Source: Aphrocallistes beatrix (Eukaryota; Porifera; Hexactinellida; Sceptrulophora; Aphrocallistidae). From it: DNA of 64,000 nucleotides. The translations under genes and the position numbers were made by a program. The DNA is taken from positions 2,933,148 through 2,997,147 of the forward strand of contig OY725499.1 in NCBI GenBank assembly GCA_963281255.1, in the 5' to 3' direction. The notes under the pieces are model-generated. The model had not been told where the DNA came from and made no database searches. It saw only the letters and a list, made by a program, of their open reading frames with translations. Shown here one piece after another: positions 32,301 to 43,649 of the stretch; position 1 is the stretch's first letter, and each line of letters begins with the position of its first letter.

Positions 32301-34795
32301 GAAAATATTTTGTATTAGCTTCTATGTGTGAGAGCTATTCTGGTCCTACCAAAAGTGGCCCGATTAAGCGGTTAACCCGATTAAACAGTGACCCTATTAA
32401 TCGGAGTCGACTGTATCTCATATTACAAACAATTTTGGTATTTTTCAGCTTGATAAACCAACTAATTAGACTTAGAGAAGCTCGCTATATTTTACAATTA
32501 CAAACACCTACCTGTGTCAAGCTTTTGAGAACGACACCATCCACTTCATCAGCATTCTAAAGTAAACCATTTTATAGAATCTTATTTAGCAAGTACAGGG
32601 TCAAGCAATCTTTCAAGGTTGTTAATCATAATCAATATTTCCCATTATTCAAATTATTGCACTTGCAATTTGGCAATGCAAATATTTTGCCTGCGTTATC
32701 TTGGATAACAAAGACAAATTCATTTTATTACTTAACCAATATCAACTATACAAGTAAATGCTCAGAACTCGCCTCATCTTTGCTGGGAGCTTTGTAAGCT
32801 TTGACCACTCCGTGGGATACATCCCCCCTCCCCATGATTCCCGCCTGAAGCTTGAGGATGAGTGAGTCTTTCCGGATTCCCTTGACACAGTAGTAGAGGA
32901 AGAATTTCTTGTCCATCAAGTAGGCCACCACCACCAAGGCAGGGAAGAAGAGGAGCGTTAGTACGGCCTCCCACCATGTTATAACGTTTGGACTGGAGCC
33001 CTGTGTTGTATTGTAAGTTCAAATATTGTATCAAAACGAAATTAATTAAGTTCGGGAGAGCATTTGTTGATTTGCTATGAATTACCGTATTAGAACGCAT
33101 TATTCCTGGAATAAATGACTACTGTACAAATATGTGCCAACATAGTTCGGTAATTAATAAGAAAATTAGTCTTAATACATAACCACATAAATGTTGAAAT
33201 ATGCAATAACTAACCAGGAGAATGATAAGGAGCCAGATGTAGGCTAATATGGAGGTTGTAGCTGTAATTGCAAATACCAACAGACCTCGAATTTTCCGAG
33301 TCTCGCCCTTAGGTAGACAGGAGACAATAACCGCAGATATAATAAAAAGATTGAAAGCAGCTGATCCCACAATGGTACTAGGCCCTAGAGAACCCGCCTC
33401 GAAATTAGGCGCGGTACTGACTAGCTCGATGAGAGAGAGGAGAATCTCCGGGGCTGAGCTCCCCAGTGCCATGAGAGTCAGGTTGGACACCGTGTCGTTC
33501 CACACTCTCACTTCAATCACTTGCTTCGTCTTAGGTAGCTGTACTTTACGTGTCACCGATGTGATTACCTAGCAAAGGAATGTTATATTCTGATGAATGG
33601 AAGCTACCATTCTCCGAGAATAAATGTGTCGCACTCTCCAATTCGAATACTACAGATGATCTAGTTAAAACACACCCATCCAGAATGTCTCAAAATCAAA
33701 TGTAATACATTGGCTAAAGTAAAGATGGTGCGCAAGTAATAAGTAGTAGTATTTGTGTAACATACGAATACAAGTACATACAAAACATACTTGCAAAATA
33801 TCAGGGCGTTTATTGGTGTCTGGCTGGCTCTTTAACCAGCAAGTTTCTGCTACCTCCCAAAATTAATTATCGCATTCCTTACGTATTCACACCAAATATC
33901 GTATATATTGGAACGGTAATCTGCTCTCGAATAATCGCACCCCCAAATAGGGTGCTTAAAACTCTGGCTACCCCCTTAGATTACGTTTTGATGGTAAATT
34001 CTACGCTCCTACAATTCAAAATTCCAACTCCTCTAGCAGGATTCTAAGCAATTTGAAATGACATAGCAGACACTTTATCAAGTAGAACATATATTTTTGA
34101 CAAGTAATGTGCATGCATGTTAATTAATAATTATCCCTGGAACAACTTGGGAAAGTGAAAGTTAATTGAAAGTGAAAATGAAAGTGGGGTCATTTCTATT
34201 TATACATTTGACCCCAAAGTCGTTCCAGGGTTTTAATTAATAACTTTATAGACGTAGACTGTGGTAAATGCTTACCAAAATAGAATTTTCACTAATCAGA
34301 ATGTCTAATTCTGTTTTAAATAAAAAGAATCTCTGAACTCACCTCTATGGCTGCCATAAATCTGTCTGCGATGAGGGCTACCCCTACAAACAGGTAGAGA
34401 AGGGCCGCCAGGTAGAATATCGCTGCTATCGCAATCAAGACAGGCCCCTCTACTACTTGATTCGGTAGCAGAGTGAAGGTTTCATAGCAGAGAGGGAAGG
34501 AGTGAGTGGCTGAGTATTCGAGAGTCCTGTTGTCGCTTAAAAGTGAATAACTATCAACTGTTCCAGGCTCGTTTATTCGCCTAAGATTCATTATATCCGC
34601 CGACATATTCGACACATCACACATGCCATTGCACGCATACGTGTAATTGTATTGGAACGGTCTGTACACATAGTCACGTAGGAACGTACCGCCCAGGGCA
34701 CACCTGCACATGGGCTCGACGTGATCAGGGAAGGGGCCCCGCAAAGCAGCCTCCACGGCTTCTGTGATGTTGCACACTCCGTTAACGTTACCCAT
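26395..34795 (-). CDS. SLC8: Na+/Ca2+ exchanger (NCX), 13 exons
   Basis: Exons: 34343-34795, 33215-33568, 32773-33000, 32512-32556, 31912-32094, 30920-31172, 30620-30852, 30111-30400, 29492-29681, 28674-28847, 27747-27933, 27020-27266, 26395-26539. All phases agree, giving 993 aa. It is an antiporter moving 3 Na+ against 1 Ca2+ across the plasma membrane. The alpha-1 repeat is LTLMALGSSAPEILLSLIE and the alpha-2 repeat includes AIGTSLPDTFASK and NITGSNSVNVFLG, the ion-binding helices. The cytoplasmic loop has two Calx-beta domains, each with an acidic strand (SVNIVDDDEFE and EIKIIDDDEYE) that binds regulatory Ca2+ in the family. The N-terminal exon has a Cys-rich, glycosylatable ectodomain (CNITE, NYTYACNGMC) and a first helix ending ADRFMAAIE. 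No clear signal peptide is seen before it, so an upstream exon is possible. Exon 3 ends at a likely GC-AG intron, and the exon 6-7 intron is 67 bp. The loop exon 32512-32556 is only 45 nt. Confidence 0.93.
28259..28377. mobile_element. hAT-type MITE in exchanger intron
   Basis: Starts CAGCGGTTTTCAACC and ends GGTTGGGAACCACTG, flanked by CTCTAAAT on both sides (28251-28258 and 28378-28385). Termini of the CAGTGGTTCTCAACC type with an 8-bp duplication are characteristic of hAT MITEs. Confidence 0.9.
30446..30585. mobile_element. Tigger/pogo-type MITE in exchanger intron
   Basis: Inverted termini CAGTAGAACCTCGTTAATAC and GTATTAACGAGGTTCTACTG. A TA follows the right end; the left flank is altered. 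It lies in the intron between exons 30620-30852 and 30111-30400. Confidence 0.85.
32226..32412. mobile_element. Tigger/pogo-type MITE in exchanger intron, TA target duplication
   Basis: 187 bp starting CAGTCGACTCCGCTTAATAG and ending CTATTAATCGGAGTCGACTG, with TA immediately outside both ends. The interior contains further copies of the CCGATTAAGCGG motif. Confidence 0.88.
34134..34230. mobile_element. piggyBac-like MITE, copy 1, in exchanger intron
   Basis: Termini TCCCTGGAAC and GTTCCAGGG are inverted and embedded in TTAATTAA-rich flanks. The interior (GAAAGTGAAAATGAAAGTGG, then a TATTTATAC box) recurs inverted in the element at 41706-41831. The family link is inferred from the CCC/GGG ends and the TTAA preference. 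Confidence 0.6.
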
Positions 34796-36173
34796 CTACC
34801 CTCTAGTTCAGATCTCTAATCAGTCTGCTCAAACCGTAAATGAATGTAAAAGATCACCTCTTATTTGCTGTAAATAGTAAATGTATAATTGTTTAGGTCT
34901 ACTCTAGCTCCATTATATAGTAAGTAACCTAAGAGTGTAAAGTAAGCATTCAGTGGCCAGACCTAATCTCTATCTTGAGGATACTACAACCATCCATTAC
35001 TGGTTCCTAGATGAATTCACTCAAGTTTCGTCTGACTTTCAAAAGCAAAGCTTACAAAGCAGCTTTACTTGACATTGCAAAAAAGAATGGGAAAGAAAGA
35101 TTAACAATCTGGTTAAAAAGCTATGTTTTAAAGTAACTTGTGTATTTAAATGCAACTCTCAAAAGGATACAAATATATGTAAATACTAGAGATACTCAAG
35201 AATCCCAATAAAAGAATCAAATAATTGAACAAGAATTTTATCAAACACCAAAAGTGCAATTATCAACAATTAATGATCACATCAAATTATGAGGATACAT
35301 TTGCTATTATTCTTTAAATGGATACAAATGAAACCATGTTTGATGAAATGGACTTGTGTAACCGCAAATAAATTATCTGGCAAATAAGCAATATACGTAA
35401 AAGGAATGAAACTGGAATCTCGAGCATATTTATTGACGAAAATATTTAAAATACGCGCAACTAGGGTTTGCTGACTTTGTCATTATCAAGTCAACAATTT
35501 GAGAATATGAAACGTCCCCCCAGGTATATGCAATATGCCTAGGTAGACTCAAAGGTGGAATCAATTATTAAGATTTGACATGAAATCAATGAATCAAAAG
35601 GAATCTTTGAAAAATATACATTTTAGAACTGGAATTCTACTTGTGGGAGATATAGACGCATTTCAGTATTATTAAGATTGTGACGTTGAAATACGTATGT
35701 ACTTTTGGCCAGGCAGTGTATACAATCACCAAATCATTTTCATAAAGAGCGAAATTAAATTAAATCAAATCAACTCCGGTCATTTTTTCATGACTTACAT
35801 TTGATTAATTGCAAGAAAACTATCAGTTCACATTTATTCATCGGAACTTTATGTGAAATAAAGTTGGAATGTTACCCCTTGTCCAAAATGAATGGAAACC
35901 CCTGCTATAACCAATCAGTGCTCTTTACAACTATCCCTGCTGTTAGCCAGTTCTTATGCAACAGGAATATTCGAACTGTTCGATCACAAATAATTCAACA
36001 AAAAATTCAAGATGCTTAAGCGATTAAAGTCTAGAGTAGGGTTGTCTAACTGGTGGGCCGTGGCTGGCATTGGTTTATTCTTTATATCTTTTACAGTTTG
36101 AAATTTTAAAATATTGTTGTACTTCACAAGACATTCGCCGTCATGGTATGTATGACTTTATAGTATACTACAA

Positions 36174-36437
36174 TCATAGACGTAACTATTTTGATTTTTT
36201 CATGGTTAGCTGGGGTGGCGAGATTTGTAAACATATATCAAACTAATGTAGCATGCCACTCCAAGCAGGCTTTCATCTAGGCGTACTGAGCGCGCCTAGA
36301 GGCGCGTATTTGATCCCATGGATCATAATTAGGCGTATGACATTGGAAAGCTGGATGAAACCCTGACTCCAAGTCAACATAACATTTAGGTCTGGGGTGG
36401 CAAGCTACCCCTGCCACCCCTGGAGTTACGACTATGA
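36174..36437. mobile_element. MITE with TCATAG termini
   Basis: The left end TCATAGACGTAACT and right end AGTTACGACTATGA are inverted repeats with one mismatch. Both are flanked by CTACAA. The interior has paired GGGGTGGC / GCCACCCC segments. Confidence 0.7.
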
Positions 36438-37055
36438 CTACAATCGTTCGCTATTACTCCAAATATACACACGTATAACTAAAGTTGAAATTGTCTGATC
36501 TATTAGGCAAGTTCGGCAAACATAAAACAGATAATTTTACTTTTGTAACGTTAATGATCAATCAATTTTGTTTTTCAAACATATGAATGATTGATCACTG
36601 ATATTAGAAATATATTTGAACTATTATGTATTATTAATGAGTTAATAATGACTACCTGCTGAACAAATCACATTATCAGCAGGAGATTCAGGTGTTGAAA
36701 ACTAATGAGAACATTTGAAATATTAACTATGGATATGCGCATTGTCACACACCTTTGATTGGTGTTTGGAGCTCCACGAATGTCTATCATTTGTTTGTTA
36801 TTACTGTCAACTTATTGAGCTCAATCTGGATATTAATTAATACTGAGTTTCCCCGGAGAGATGCTGACATGATATCTGTGATGATGGAGGTCCGATCGGT
36901 GATACGTGTTAACAAATTCAATAATTATCAATGTGAGTATCATAAGCTAACATTGAGATTTTCAGACCATAATATGGTTGGTCACTTGGGATATTTTTAA
37001 AATCTTGGTCTATGGCCCCTTTACTCCCACTCGTGGATCCGACTATGCATCAGAT

Positions 37056-37192
37056 CATAGGCGCCGAACCCGGGGGGGCTCAAGCCCTCCCTGGATTCGA
37101 AGATGGCCCATAGACGCAATACAAATTTTAGGGATGAGCCCCCCCTAGAACTCCAAAATTGCCCAAAGATTTCGAAAAGTTCGGCGCCCCTG
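37056..37192. mobile_element. hAT-like MITE, copy 2, with 8-bp target duplication
   Basis: Starts CATAGGCGCCGAACCC, ends AAAAGTTCGGCGCCCCTG, flanked by CATCAGAT at 37048-37055 and 37193-37200. It is closely similar to the copy at 13075-13209, including the internal GATGGCCCATAGACGCAATA. Confidence 0.85.
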
Positions 37193-37933
37193 CATCAGAT
37201 GATCAGTTTACAATGACCTCAAAATTCGTAAGTTAGGTGATTCACATCGGCATTGCTCGAAACGTCAACCTTACTCAGGAAGTTGGTACTATAGCGGTTG
37301 GATACAAGGAAGACACAATTGAGAAAATCACATATACAACAATCGAATTAGCATCAAACGCATTAATACTCACCAAAAGTCGTGTTTATAATATTATGAC
37401 ACAACAAACGTATCTAAGCAATGATGAAAAATGGTGAAAGGCAAGAATTGTAGTATTTATCCATAGCATGAGGTGAGCAGATTCAGTCTGTTCATATACA
37501 TACTGTGGATATAATAGTATATACATTCTTTAGAAAAACCACCCAATCCAAACAAGTGAATAGGGAAATTATCTTTTAAAAGAGAAATTTTGTTTTATTT
37601 GCACTAGCATTGTGATTTCAAAAATATTTAAGAAATTGGAAATATAAACCTCATAATAGTTGTGTATTGAAGCAATATTGCCTGGTCATATGACTAGAAC
37701 ATTAATAGTTTAATAAACCTATCAATTGATTAGAAAATACACAATAGGCAGTAAACCATAATAATTACCGTATTTTTAAATGAATTCATTTCTACAAGAA
37801 TAGAAAATGGGGCAGACAAAACAAGAAAACACACAAGCCTGGACAAACACACTAACTGCTTGCTTGATGCTAAAGAACGATAATGACATCTTTATGACTA
37901 TACACATCTTCCGAGAAATTCTCCCAAACTCAG

Positions 37934-40900
37934 TTAGAGGTTCTCACAGGTTTGCAAGCACTCTTTGAGGAGCTTAACCTCGGCCTAAAAGAAATTGAAA
38001 CGAACAAATGCAATCTACTTTTTCTTGGCAAACCAATAAATCCACAAAAACTCCGTAGGAATCAGGACTATACATGTTTATTTTATGGTTGTATAAAAGA
38101 CTCACTTTGGAATGCTTAATCTGTAATTCTGCCAACTCCGCCTAAAGTGCATTATTAATAAGATATACCATATGTTAATTCTTTACAAAGTAGCTCATAT
38201 TCTCAGGTAATAAACTCATTCTCCAGGCGAAGTGTTTAATGCCACATACAAAAGATCTCATAATAAGAAATCTTGAACATAATTGACTGTTTTATATGAA
38301 CACAAAGAGGTCAATTAAAATCAGTTTGAGAGGTTTCAACGATACAAATAACATACCATGTACTTTCTGTAGGCATCAACTCGGTTCTGTGCTAGTTCAG
38401 CTAGCTCTATAGGAAGTACATTTTATCATGTCGCCTCTGAATGAAATATTAATCTTATTAGGAAATTATAGAAATGATAAAATTTTTAATCGCAAATACG
38501 TAACTAAGCTGGTCATTGTTTGACTGCACTCGCTGAATCAGTAATGAACTCATCAATTCATTTCTAGCTTTATACACAGTACAATACAACATGCTGGAGG
38601 CTATATATTTTATCCTGACCTCGTTTGGCATTCTCAGATATTGTATCGAAGACTTCTTTCGATTTCTCCTGCACAGTTTCTGCCTAAATAAACCGTTAAA
38701 ACATCTGCTAAGAACAGTGCATCATACACACTACATAGCAGATAGGAGCCTACCACTTCGGCGCCTTTATTCTTAGCGCGCGCAGAGTCTAGCGACTTGG
38801 TGGACTTCTCAACGTTGGCAAGAGCGCGAGTCCTCCTGAGCAGGAGGTCTAGCGCTGCTTGACTCTCTGCGGCGTAGTAAGCGAGGAAGTCTGCTAGCTT
38901 CAGTTCCTCGTCTGACCCAGCCCTGTCCTCTAGTTTCTAGGAGAGGATTGTCAAGCTATTCTACTTGTAAACAGGGGCGGTCACAGGAATTTTCCAAACA
39001 GGGGCGAGGCGGGGCCAAAGAAAAAAAATCCGGGGGCCTTACTATGATTTTGGCTTAGGTGGTCGAATGAAATCCGGGGCCGCAGAATCAAACTCGGGGC
39101 AAATGCCCCGGATGCCCCCTTGGGACTGCTCCTGCATCTGATTTTTAATTAATAAATAGCTTACTTCATGGATATCTCGAAATATAAAAATTAGCCACGC
39201 AGTGCATTAATATTAAATTAATTTAAAATTACAACTCTCTAAAGTGAATAAACATACGCGGATTTTCTCTAGTGTTTCTCCGGTCTTTTGGAATGTTCTA
39301 AATATTTAAACCGAACTAAATACCTGTGGACTAGACCTGGCAACAAAGTATTCATTGTAAAATCATAGTTGTACTACCTACCTGTTACAGTCCGTATATT
39401 CTATGGTGCTGAGAGCTTTGAAGTTGCTAGCTACATGCAGGATGGCGTTAGCTACGTTGCGATGTGAGTTAGCGAGTTTCCTGGCACTGCGAGATGATAC
39501 AACGAGGCTACATGATAAAATTAAATGATTGTGAATAATGATAAAAATTTCTGATAATCTGATTCATCGAATAATTCTACTAACTTGTTATGGTATCTGT
39601 TGTAGAAAGTCTTTTCTTTTTCAAAGTCTGCATCAATATCCTGGAATGGTTGAAATGTAAAAACACAAAAATAAGTCAGAGTAAATTGTTCATTTCATTG
39701 TTTATAACGAATACCTTCCGGTCGCGAAATTTCACATTTTCATCATAAGATTTAGAGAATCCTTTAACAAATGTATTGATCCTCTCTCGTGCGTTCTTTG
39801 TCCTCAGTGAGAGCTAAATAAGAGCAATTCAGAGGTGATCAGGTAGATCGAGCATGCTCGATTACAAGTTCCGGAATTCTCAGTTAGACCTACGTCTTTT
39901 TCAAATTCAAGGAAGACATGGAAATTGTGATCTTCTCTCAGTTTGGGATGAGCTGCTAGTCGTTGTAGAAAAACCTCGTGAAGAGAAACGGTCCGTTTGA
40001 AGAGTGCCAAATATTCCCTGGAACCCAGAAGTATTATAAAACACTATTCTAACAGAGTATAAATTCAACAATCAAAGTCGCTAACTAACGCTTCAATCTC
40101 AGCTTTATGTCTCTGCTTCTCTTCTTTGGTATAAGTTGCTTCATCTGCGTAATAGAACGATATCATAAATACTCAATTAAAATGTGAAAAACCCCCGGCT
40201 TTTATACAAATCGTATATCATCCAGTATTAGTACATGAACACGCAAAGGTTTTTTGTTTGCTTGTTTGCCAGAATTGATTGAAGAATTGGAAAGACGTAA
40301 GGATGTAAAAATAGGCATTGAGGTGTCAGTTAGAGGCGTCAAATGATAAGTCTAAGAATAAGTTAAAAGAACAAAGCGACATTTCACATTTCTGCAAAAA
40401 AATGGACAAAAAATTTACTCCTTTTCTATACAATCTATATGACTTACACATGTAACTACACATGTAGTGTTTAAACGTGTTTTCAAATCATGTGAAAGGA
40501 TTCTGAATAATCCAGTTACAAACTAAGAGATTGAGTGTGTGAGTGCTTACTCTCGCTAAGTCTTTGAAGCTTCCATCTTGGTTCTTCGAAGTCTGGAACA
40601 GGTGGAACCGGCGGAATCTGGAAATATTAATGCATGTAAATGTATTCATTTATGCAACTAGTATATATGGGGGCAAATGTTCCATTTTTTAGCGGAACGT
40701 CCCCCTTTTTCATTCTTCATTTGAGCTAATCTTCACGATTGTCCCGCTTTTAAATGCAATTTCCCCATTATGTCCCGATTTATTCTATGTATAATACCTT
40801 TCTATTACGCCCATTATGACCGAAAAATATCATGGCTCAATTTAGTACACATGAAGTAGGGATACTTAGTAAAATTCGAGGTAATATTGTGAAGTTATCT

Positions 40901-41378
40901 AGATTTATTAGCTGTATTCATAGGATGTCGATTCTTTTCTAGGTAAAATTAATACGTCCTGAATTTTGCGATATCCCTAGCTGCTGCTACGTACAAGAAA
41001 TCCTTGAAGGCTTGCGTTGTCTAAGAAGGCATCATGCAGCCAGACAAACTCGTCATGGTCTCTAACCACTGTAAAATCTGACTGCTTGAATACTTTGAGA
41101 GTTGTCTAATCGAACAAACAAGAGTAATTTACAGAAAGATATTCCCAAGAATGAATTATAAATTCACCTTAGTGTGTATAGTGAACTTGACTTTTTCCTG
41201 TTCACTCAGTGCATCAGAAATCTCAACTTTTAGTGACTGATCTGTTAAATCCAGTTCAGAATCCTAATATCGAAATAGCATCTGTATCACTGATGTGAGG
41301 ATTGAATAGAATGTTCACTGAAATCAAAATAATAACAGACTAGGTTACTATTGAACTTACATTAGACAGAGTAGCCAT
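37934..41378 (-). CDS. SNX6: PX-BAR sorting nexin (SNX5/SNX6 type), 15 exons
   Basis: Exons: 41361-41378, 41168-41263, 40995-41105, 40551-40617, 40090-40144, 39894-40017, 39715-39813, 39585-39640, 39382-39507, 39258-39297, 38754-38936, 38620-38683, 38357-38406, 38106-38141, 37934-37984. Phases agree throughout and give 391 aa (human SNX5/6 about 405). The PX domain opens with [16 protein letters not shown] and has [20 protein letters not shown], then [13 protein letters not shown]. It closes with [18 protein letters not shown] and [14 protein letters not shown], hallmarks of the SNX5/6/32 group. The rest is the BAR domain, ending [15 protein letters not shown]. These proteins pair with SNX1/2 in the ESCPE-1/retromer-linked coat that tubulates endosomes for retrograde sorting. 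The first exon is only 18 nt (MATLSN). Exons of 18-183 nt make the gene almost invisible to frame-length methods. Ortholog subgroup (5, 6 or 32) is not resolved. Confidence 0.92.
38972..39134. repeat. Dispersed GC-rich repeat in sorting-nexin intron
   Basis: Begins CAGGGGCGGTCACAGGAATT and ends GGACTGCTCCTG, imperfect inverted ends resembling hAT termini. A partial diverged copy (GGGCGAGGTGGGGCTAAAG) lies at about 50985-51100. Confidence 0.55.
40240..40440. repeat. Dispersed repeat with AATTGATTGAAGAA core, in sorting-nexin intron
   Basis: Shares TTTTTTGTTTGCTTGTTTGC and AGAATTGATTGAAGAATTGG with copies at about 1050-1160, 21722-21960 and (diverged) 55310-55440. All have the same order: T/G-rich tract, AATTGATTGAAG, then a GGTGTCA-type segment. 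Confidence 0.6.
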
Positions 41379-41705
41379 TGTACAGAATACAGGAGTTATG
41401 GTATAACAGATCTAAACTGGGCTTGAAGAGAAGAGCTATAGAATCAAACTACGAACTTAATGATTATGAAGTTAATTAAGACGAATCATTGTGTCGTTGA
41501 AAAATAATATTACGAATTCTCAAAAATGTGGAATATTTCCGTGTTAGAAATCGCTCAAACAGATACACATGTCTTCGAAATTCAGAAATATTGCAATGAA
41601 TAATGACAATATAAAATCAATTAGTTTGAATGCTGTATTTTTTGGATAATAGATCGAAACGTTAAATTTGGTGCCCATCTTAAATATTCGGGTATGCGGC
41701 ATTTC

Positions 41706-41831
41706 TTAACCCTCGCCTGGCTAGGTCTCAAAAGTATAAATAGAGAAAACCCCACTTTCATTTTCACTTTCAGTTCACTTTCAATGTACTTTCATTTTCA
41801 CTTTCAACATTCCTAGCCAGCCGCGGGTTAA
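41706..41831. mobile_element. piggyBac-like MITE, copy 2, TTAA target site
   Basis: TTAA followed by CCCTCGCCTGGCTAGG at the left and CCTAGCCAGCCGCGGG followed by TTAA at the right. The interior (ATAAATAGAG, then CCCCACTTTCATTTTCACTT) is the inverted counterpart of the 34.1-kb copy. TTAA duplication plus CCC/GGG ends fit piggyBac MITEs. Confidence 0.7.
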
Positions 41832-41875
41832 ACATTTAATCTAAAGGAAATTGAATAAATAAAATGGTATTTTGA

Positions 41876-43649
41876 TCATTTCGAATCACAATTTTGTGAG
41901 TCCTGGACATCAGGGCAGCTGGTAGCATCAGCTTCTCCACACGGTGTATCTGGAAGTTGGAACTGTAGCAGATATTTCTTGAGAGCAGGGAGTGTGTACT
42001 TGTCGAGGAATTCACACTTCTGATAAAAGTACATCGTTCTGTAGCCGGGAATGCAGCGAACTAGTCTGCTCCATTTGATAGACACCCATGAGCTAGTGCG
42101 ACCTGAGAGTATTCTGACATAATATACAAAAATACTCAAACAAAAAAGATGAAATTAATAATCTGTTTGTGGTGTGGATCGTCGGGAGATAGAATAGAAT
42201 GCAGATACCTTTCCATTTCCCTCTCTTCAGCACCTCCAACCAGTCCACGTTATACTCATCCCTGACCTTCATCCCCAGCACGATCTCTATCAGCGTGACG
42301 TCATCACTGGTGATCCAGGTTCTCTTTGGGTGGTCCGTGTCGTAGAAGAGGGATGTGGCCCACTTGGCGAGACACTGGTGTCTGGTGCGAGTGCCAACCT
42401 GCCTGGATGCTCTGTCCCAATCTATCAGTGAGGAGATGGTGACCTCCGAAGGTTTTTCTGAACGCTTCAATACTACTGGTTCTTCTAACTTGTGTTGCAA
42501 TCCTACGTAGAATGACTATGATTCTGAAGATACGCAATATGCATACGTACAGTACACCCTCGCTAATCCGGACAGCTCTGTACCAATGATCGAAAAATTC
42601 GGATTAGTGGGGGTGTAGTTTTCCCTGAATAGTGGCCGCATCGTTTATTACAGTTTAGGAACATTCAGTGTAATGATTATCTTTGAAAAAATTACAGTTT
42701 TATAGCGAGTTATATACTGCCTCAACACAGGTGTTATTAAATCATAAACCAATCTATTTTGAGATTATCTTAGTAAATCCCTGGTCCACACACTACACAT
42801 GCATTCTCACCCTTCTCCTTGAGCTGAGTACACACAGCCTCCATGAGTCTGTCCAGCTCCGAAGGCCCCCACCTCCCCACACACCCTCTCTGGTCTACAT
42901 TCGTCGTGTTAATCTTATCAATGCAATCTATCCTGCTCCTGCCCAAGCTCTCAGCCACTGCATTCCAATCCCCCCGATGCGTTTCCACCATCTCTAACAG
43001 TAGTTGCTCCTCCTCCTTACCCCACTTCCCCCTCTCATACAGCAGGTAGCTGTAGCGTCTGTGTACGTGTCTGTACACGCTGTACAAGGTCCTGCAGATT
43101 CCTGGAGAAGTTAGTCAGTCATAATGCGCAAACTGATGAAATTCTTTAATAAATGCATCGTGTATGATAAATTGTATACATCGAATAAAAGAAGCGGGAC
43201 AAAGTAATGGGAAATTTCGTGTAAAAACGGGACAATTGTCAAAATTAGTTCAGGAGAAAAGATAAAAATACGAGACGGTTGGCATGTATGCCATATAAAT
43301 TGGCTTACATTCGAAAATAATATTTAGCCTGGACGAGCAAAAAAGCTGCACTGTATTAGGTACATAGACAATTCCACAATAAATGTGTAAAAATACCTCT
43401 AGCGACGTATTTATAGAAATCAGAGCTCCTTCTCCTCTTCTCTGGGTCAATGAAGTGCTTGATATCTTCAGGATACTTGAGTTGATGCTCTAGGAAGTAT
43501 TGCTGAATGTTGGAAGTTAATCGAGTAGTCTCTTGTAACGAAAATCTCTTTTTCTTCCTCGGAAGTATTTGGAAATTTTCTGCCTCAGATTTGGAGTAAT
43601 TCCACTTTGTGTGAAGGGTTTCATAGATATCCTCTGCACTCTCTGCCAT
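41876..43649 (-). CDS. TTF1: TTF1-like Myb-domain DNA-binding protein, four exons recognised
   Basis: Exons 43397-43649, 42811-43101, 42209-42502 and 41876-42102 join with consistent phase 1 junctions to give 354 aa. Exon 2 has one Myb/SANT repeat (KWGKEEEQLLLEMVETHRGD, then WNAVAESLGRSRIDCIDKI) and the start of the next (RGCVGRWGPSELDRLMEAV). Exon 3 has IDWDRASRQVGTRTRHQCLA (third helix) and NVDWLEVLKRGKWK. Exon 4 ends with a short acidic tail. The spacing and these segments resemble the C-terminal half of transcription termination factor 1 / Reb1-type proteins, which bind rDNA terminators and stop RNA polymerase I. The frame is much shorter than human TTF1 (about 900 aa). Exon 1 also has an acceptor-like GTTATGTTAG at about 43671, so coding exons upstream may be missed. 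DMTF1-like proteins are the alternative. Confidence 0.75.
42550..42640. repeat. Partial Tigger/pogo-type MITE in TTF1-like intron
   Basis: Begins CAGTACACCCTCGCTAATCC, the same terminus as the complete element at 51304. The matching right end is not present, so this is a fragment. Confidence 0.7.

Larger units (their letters stand above)
34796..37933. other. Intergenic between exchanger and sorting nexin, no gene recognised
   Basis: About 3.1 kb, AT-rich, with two MITEs (36174-36437 and 37056-37192). Short frames at 35801, 36755 and 37237 resemble nothing and lack splice-supported extensions. The exchanger promoter should be at the left edge. Confidence 0.4.

Noticed and set aside
34781-34800. 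Acceptor-like AG directly before the exchanger ATG
   Set aside because: The preceding sequence (GAACTAGAGGGTAG) has no pyrimidine tract, so it was not counted with the five acceptor-at-ATG genes.
42683-43049. Plus-strand frames of 104 and 68 aa
   Set aside because: Antisense to the Myb-repeat exon of the TTF1-like gene.
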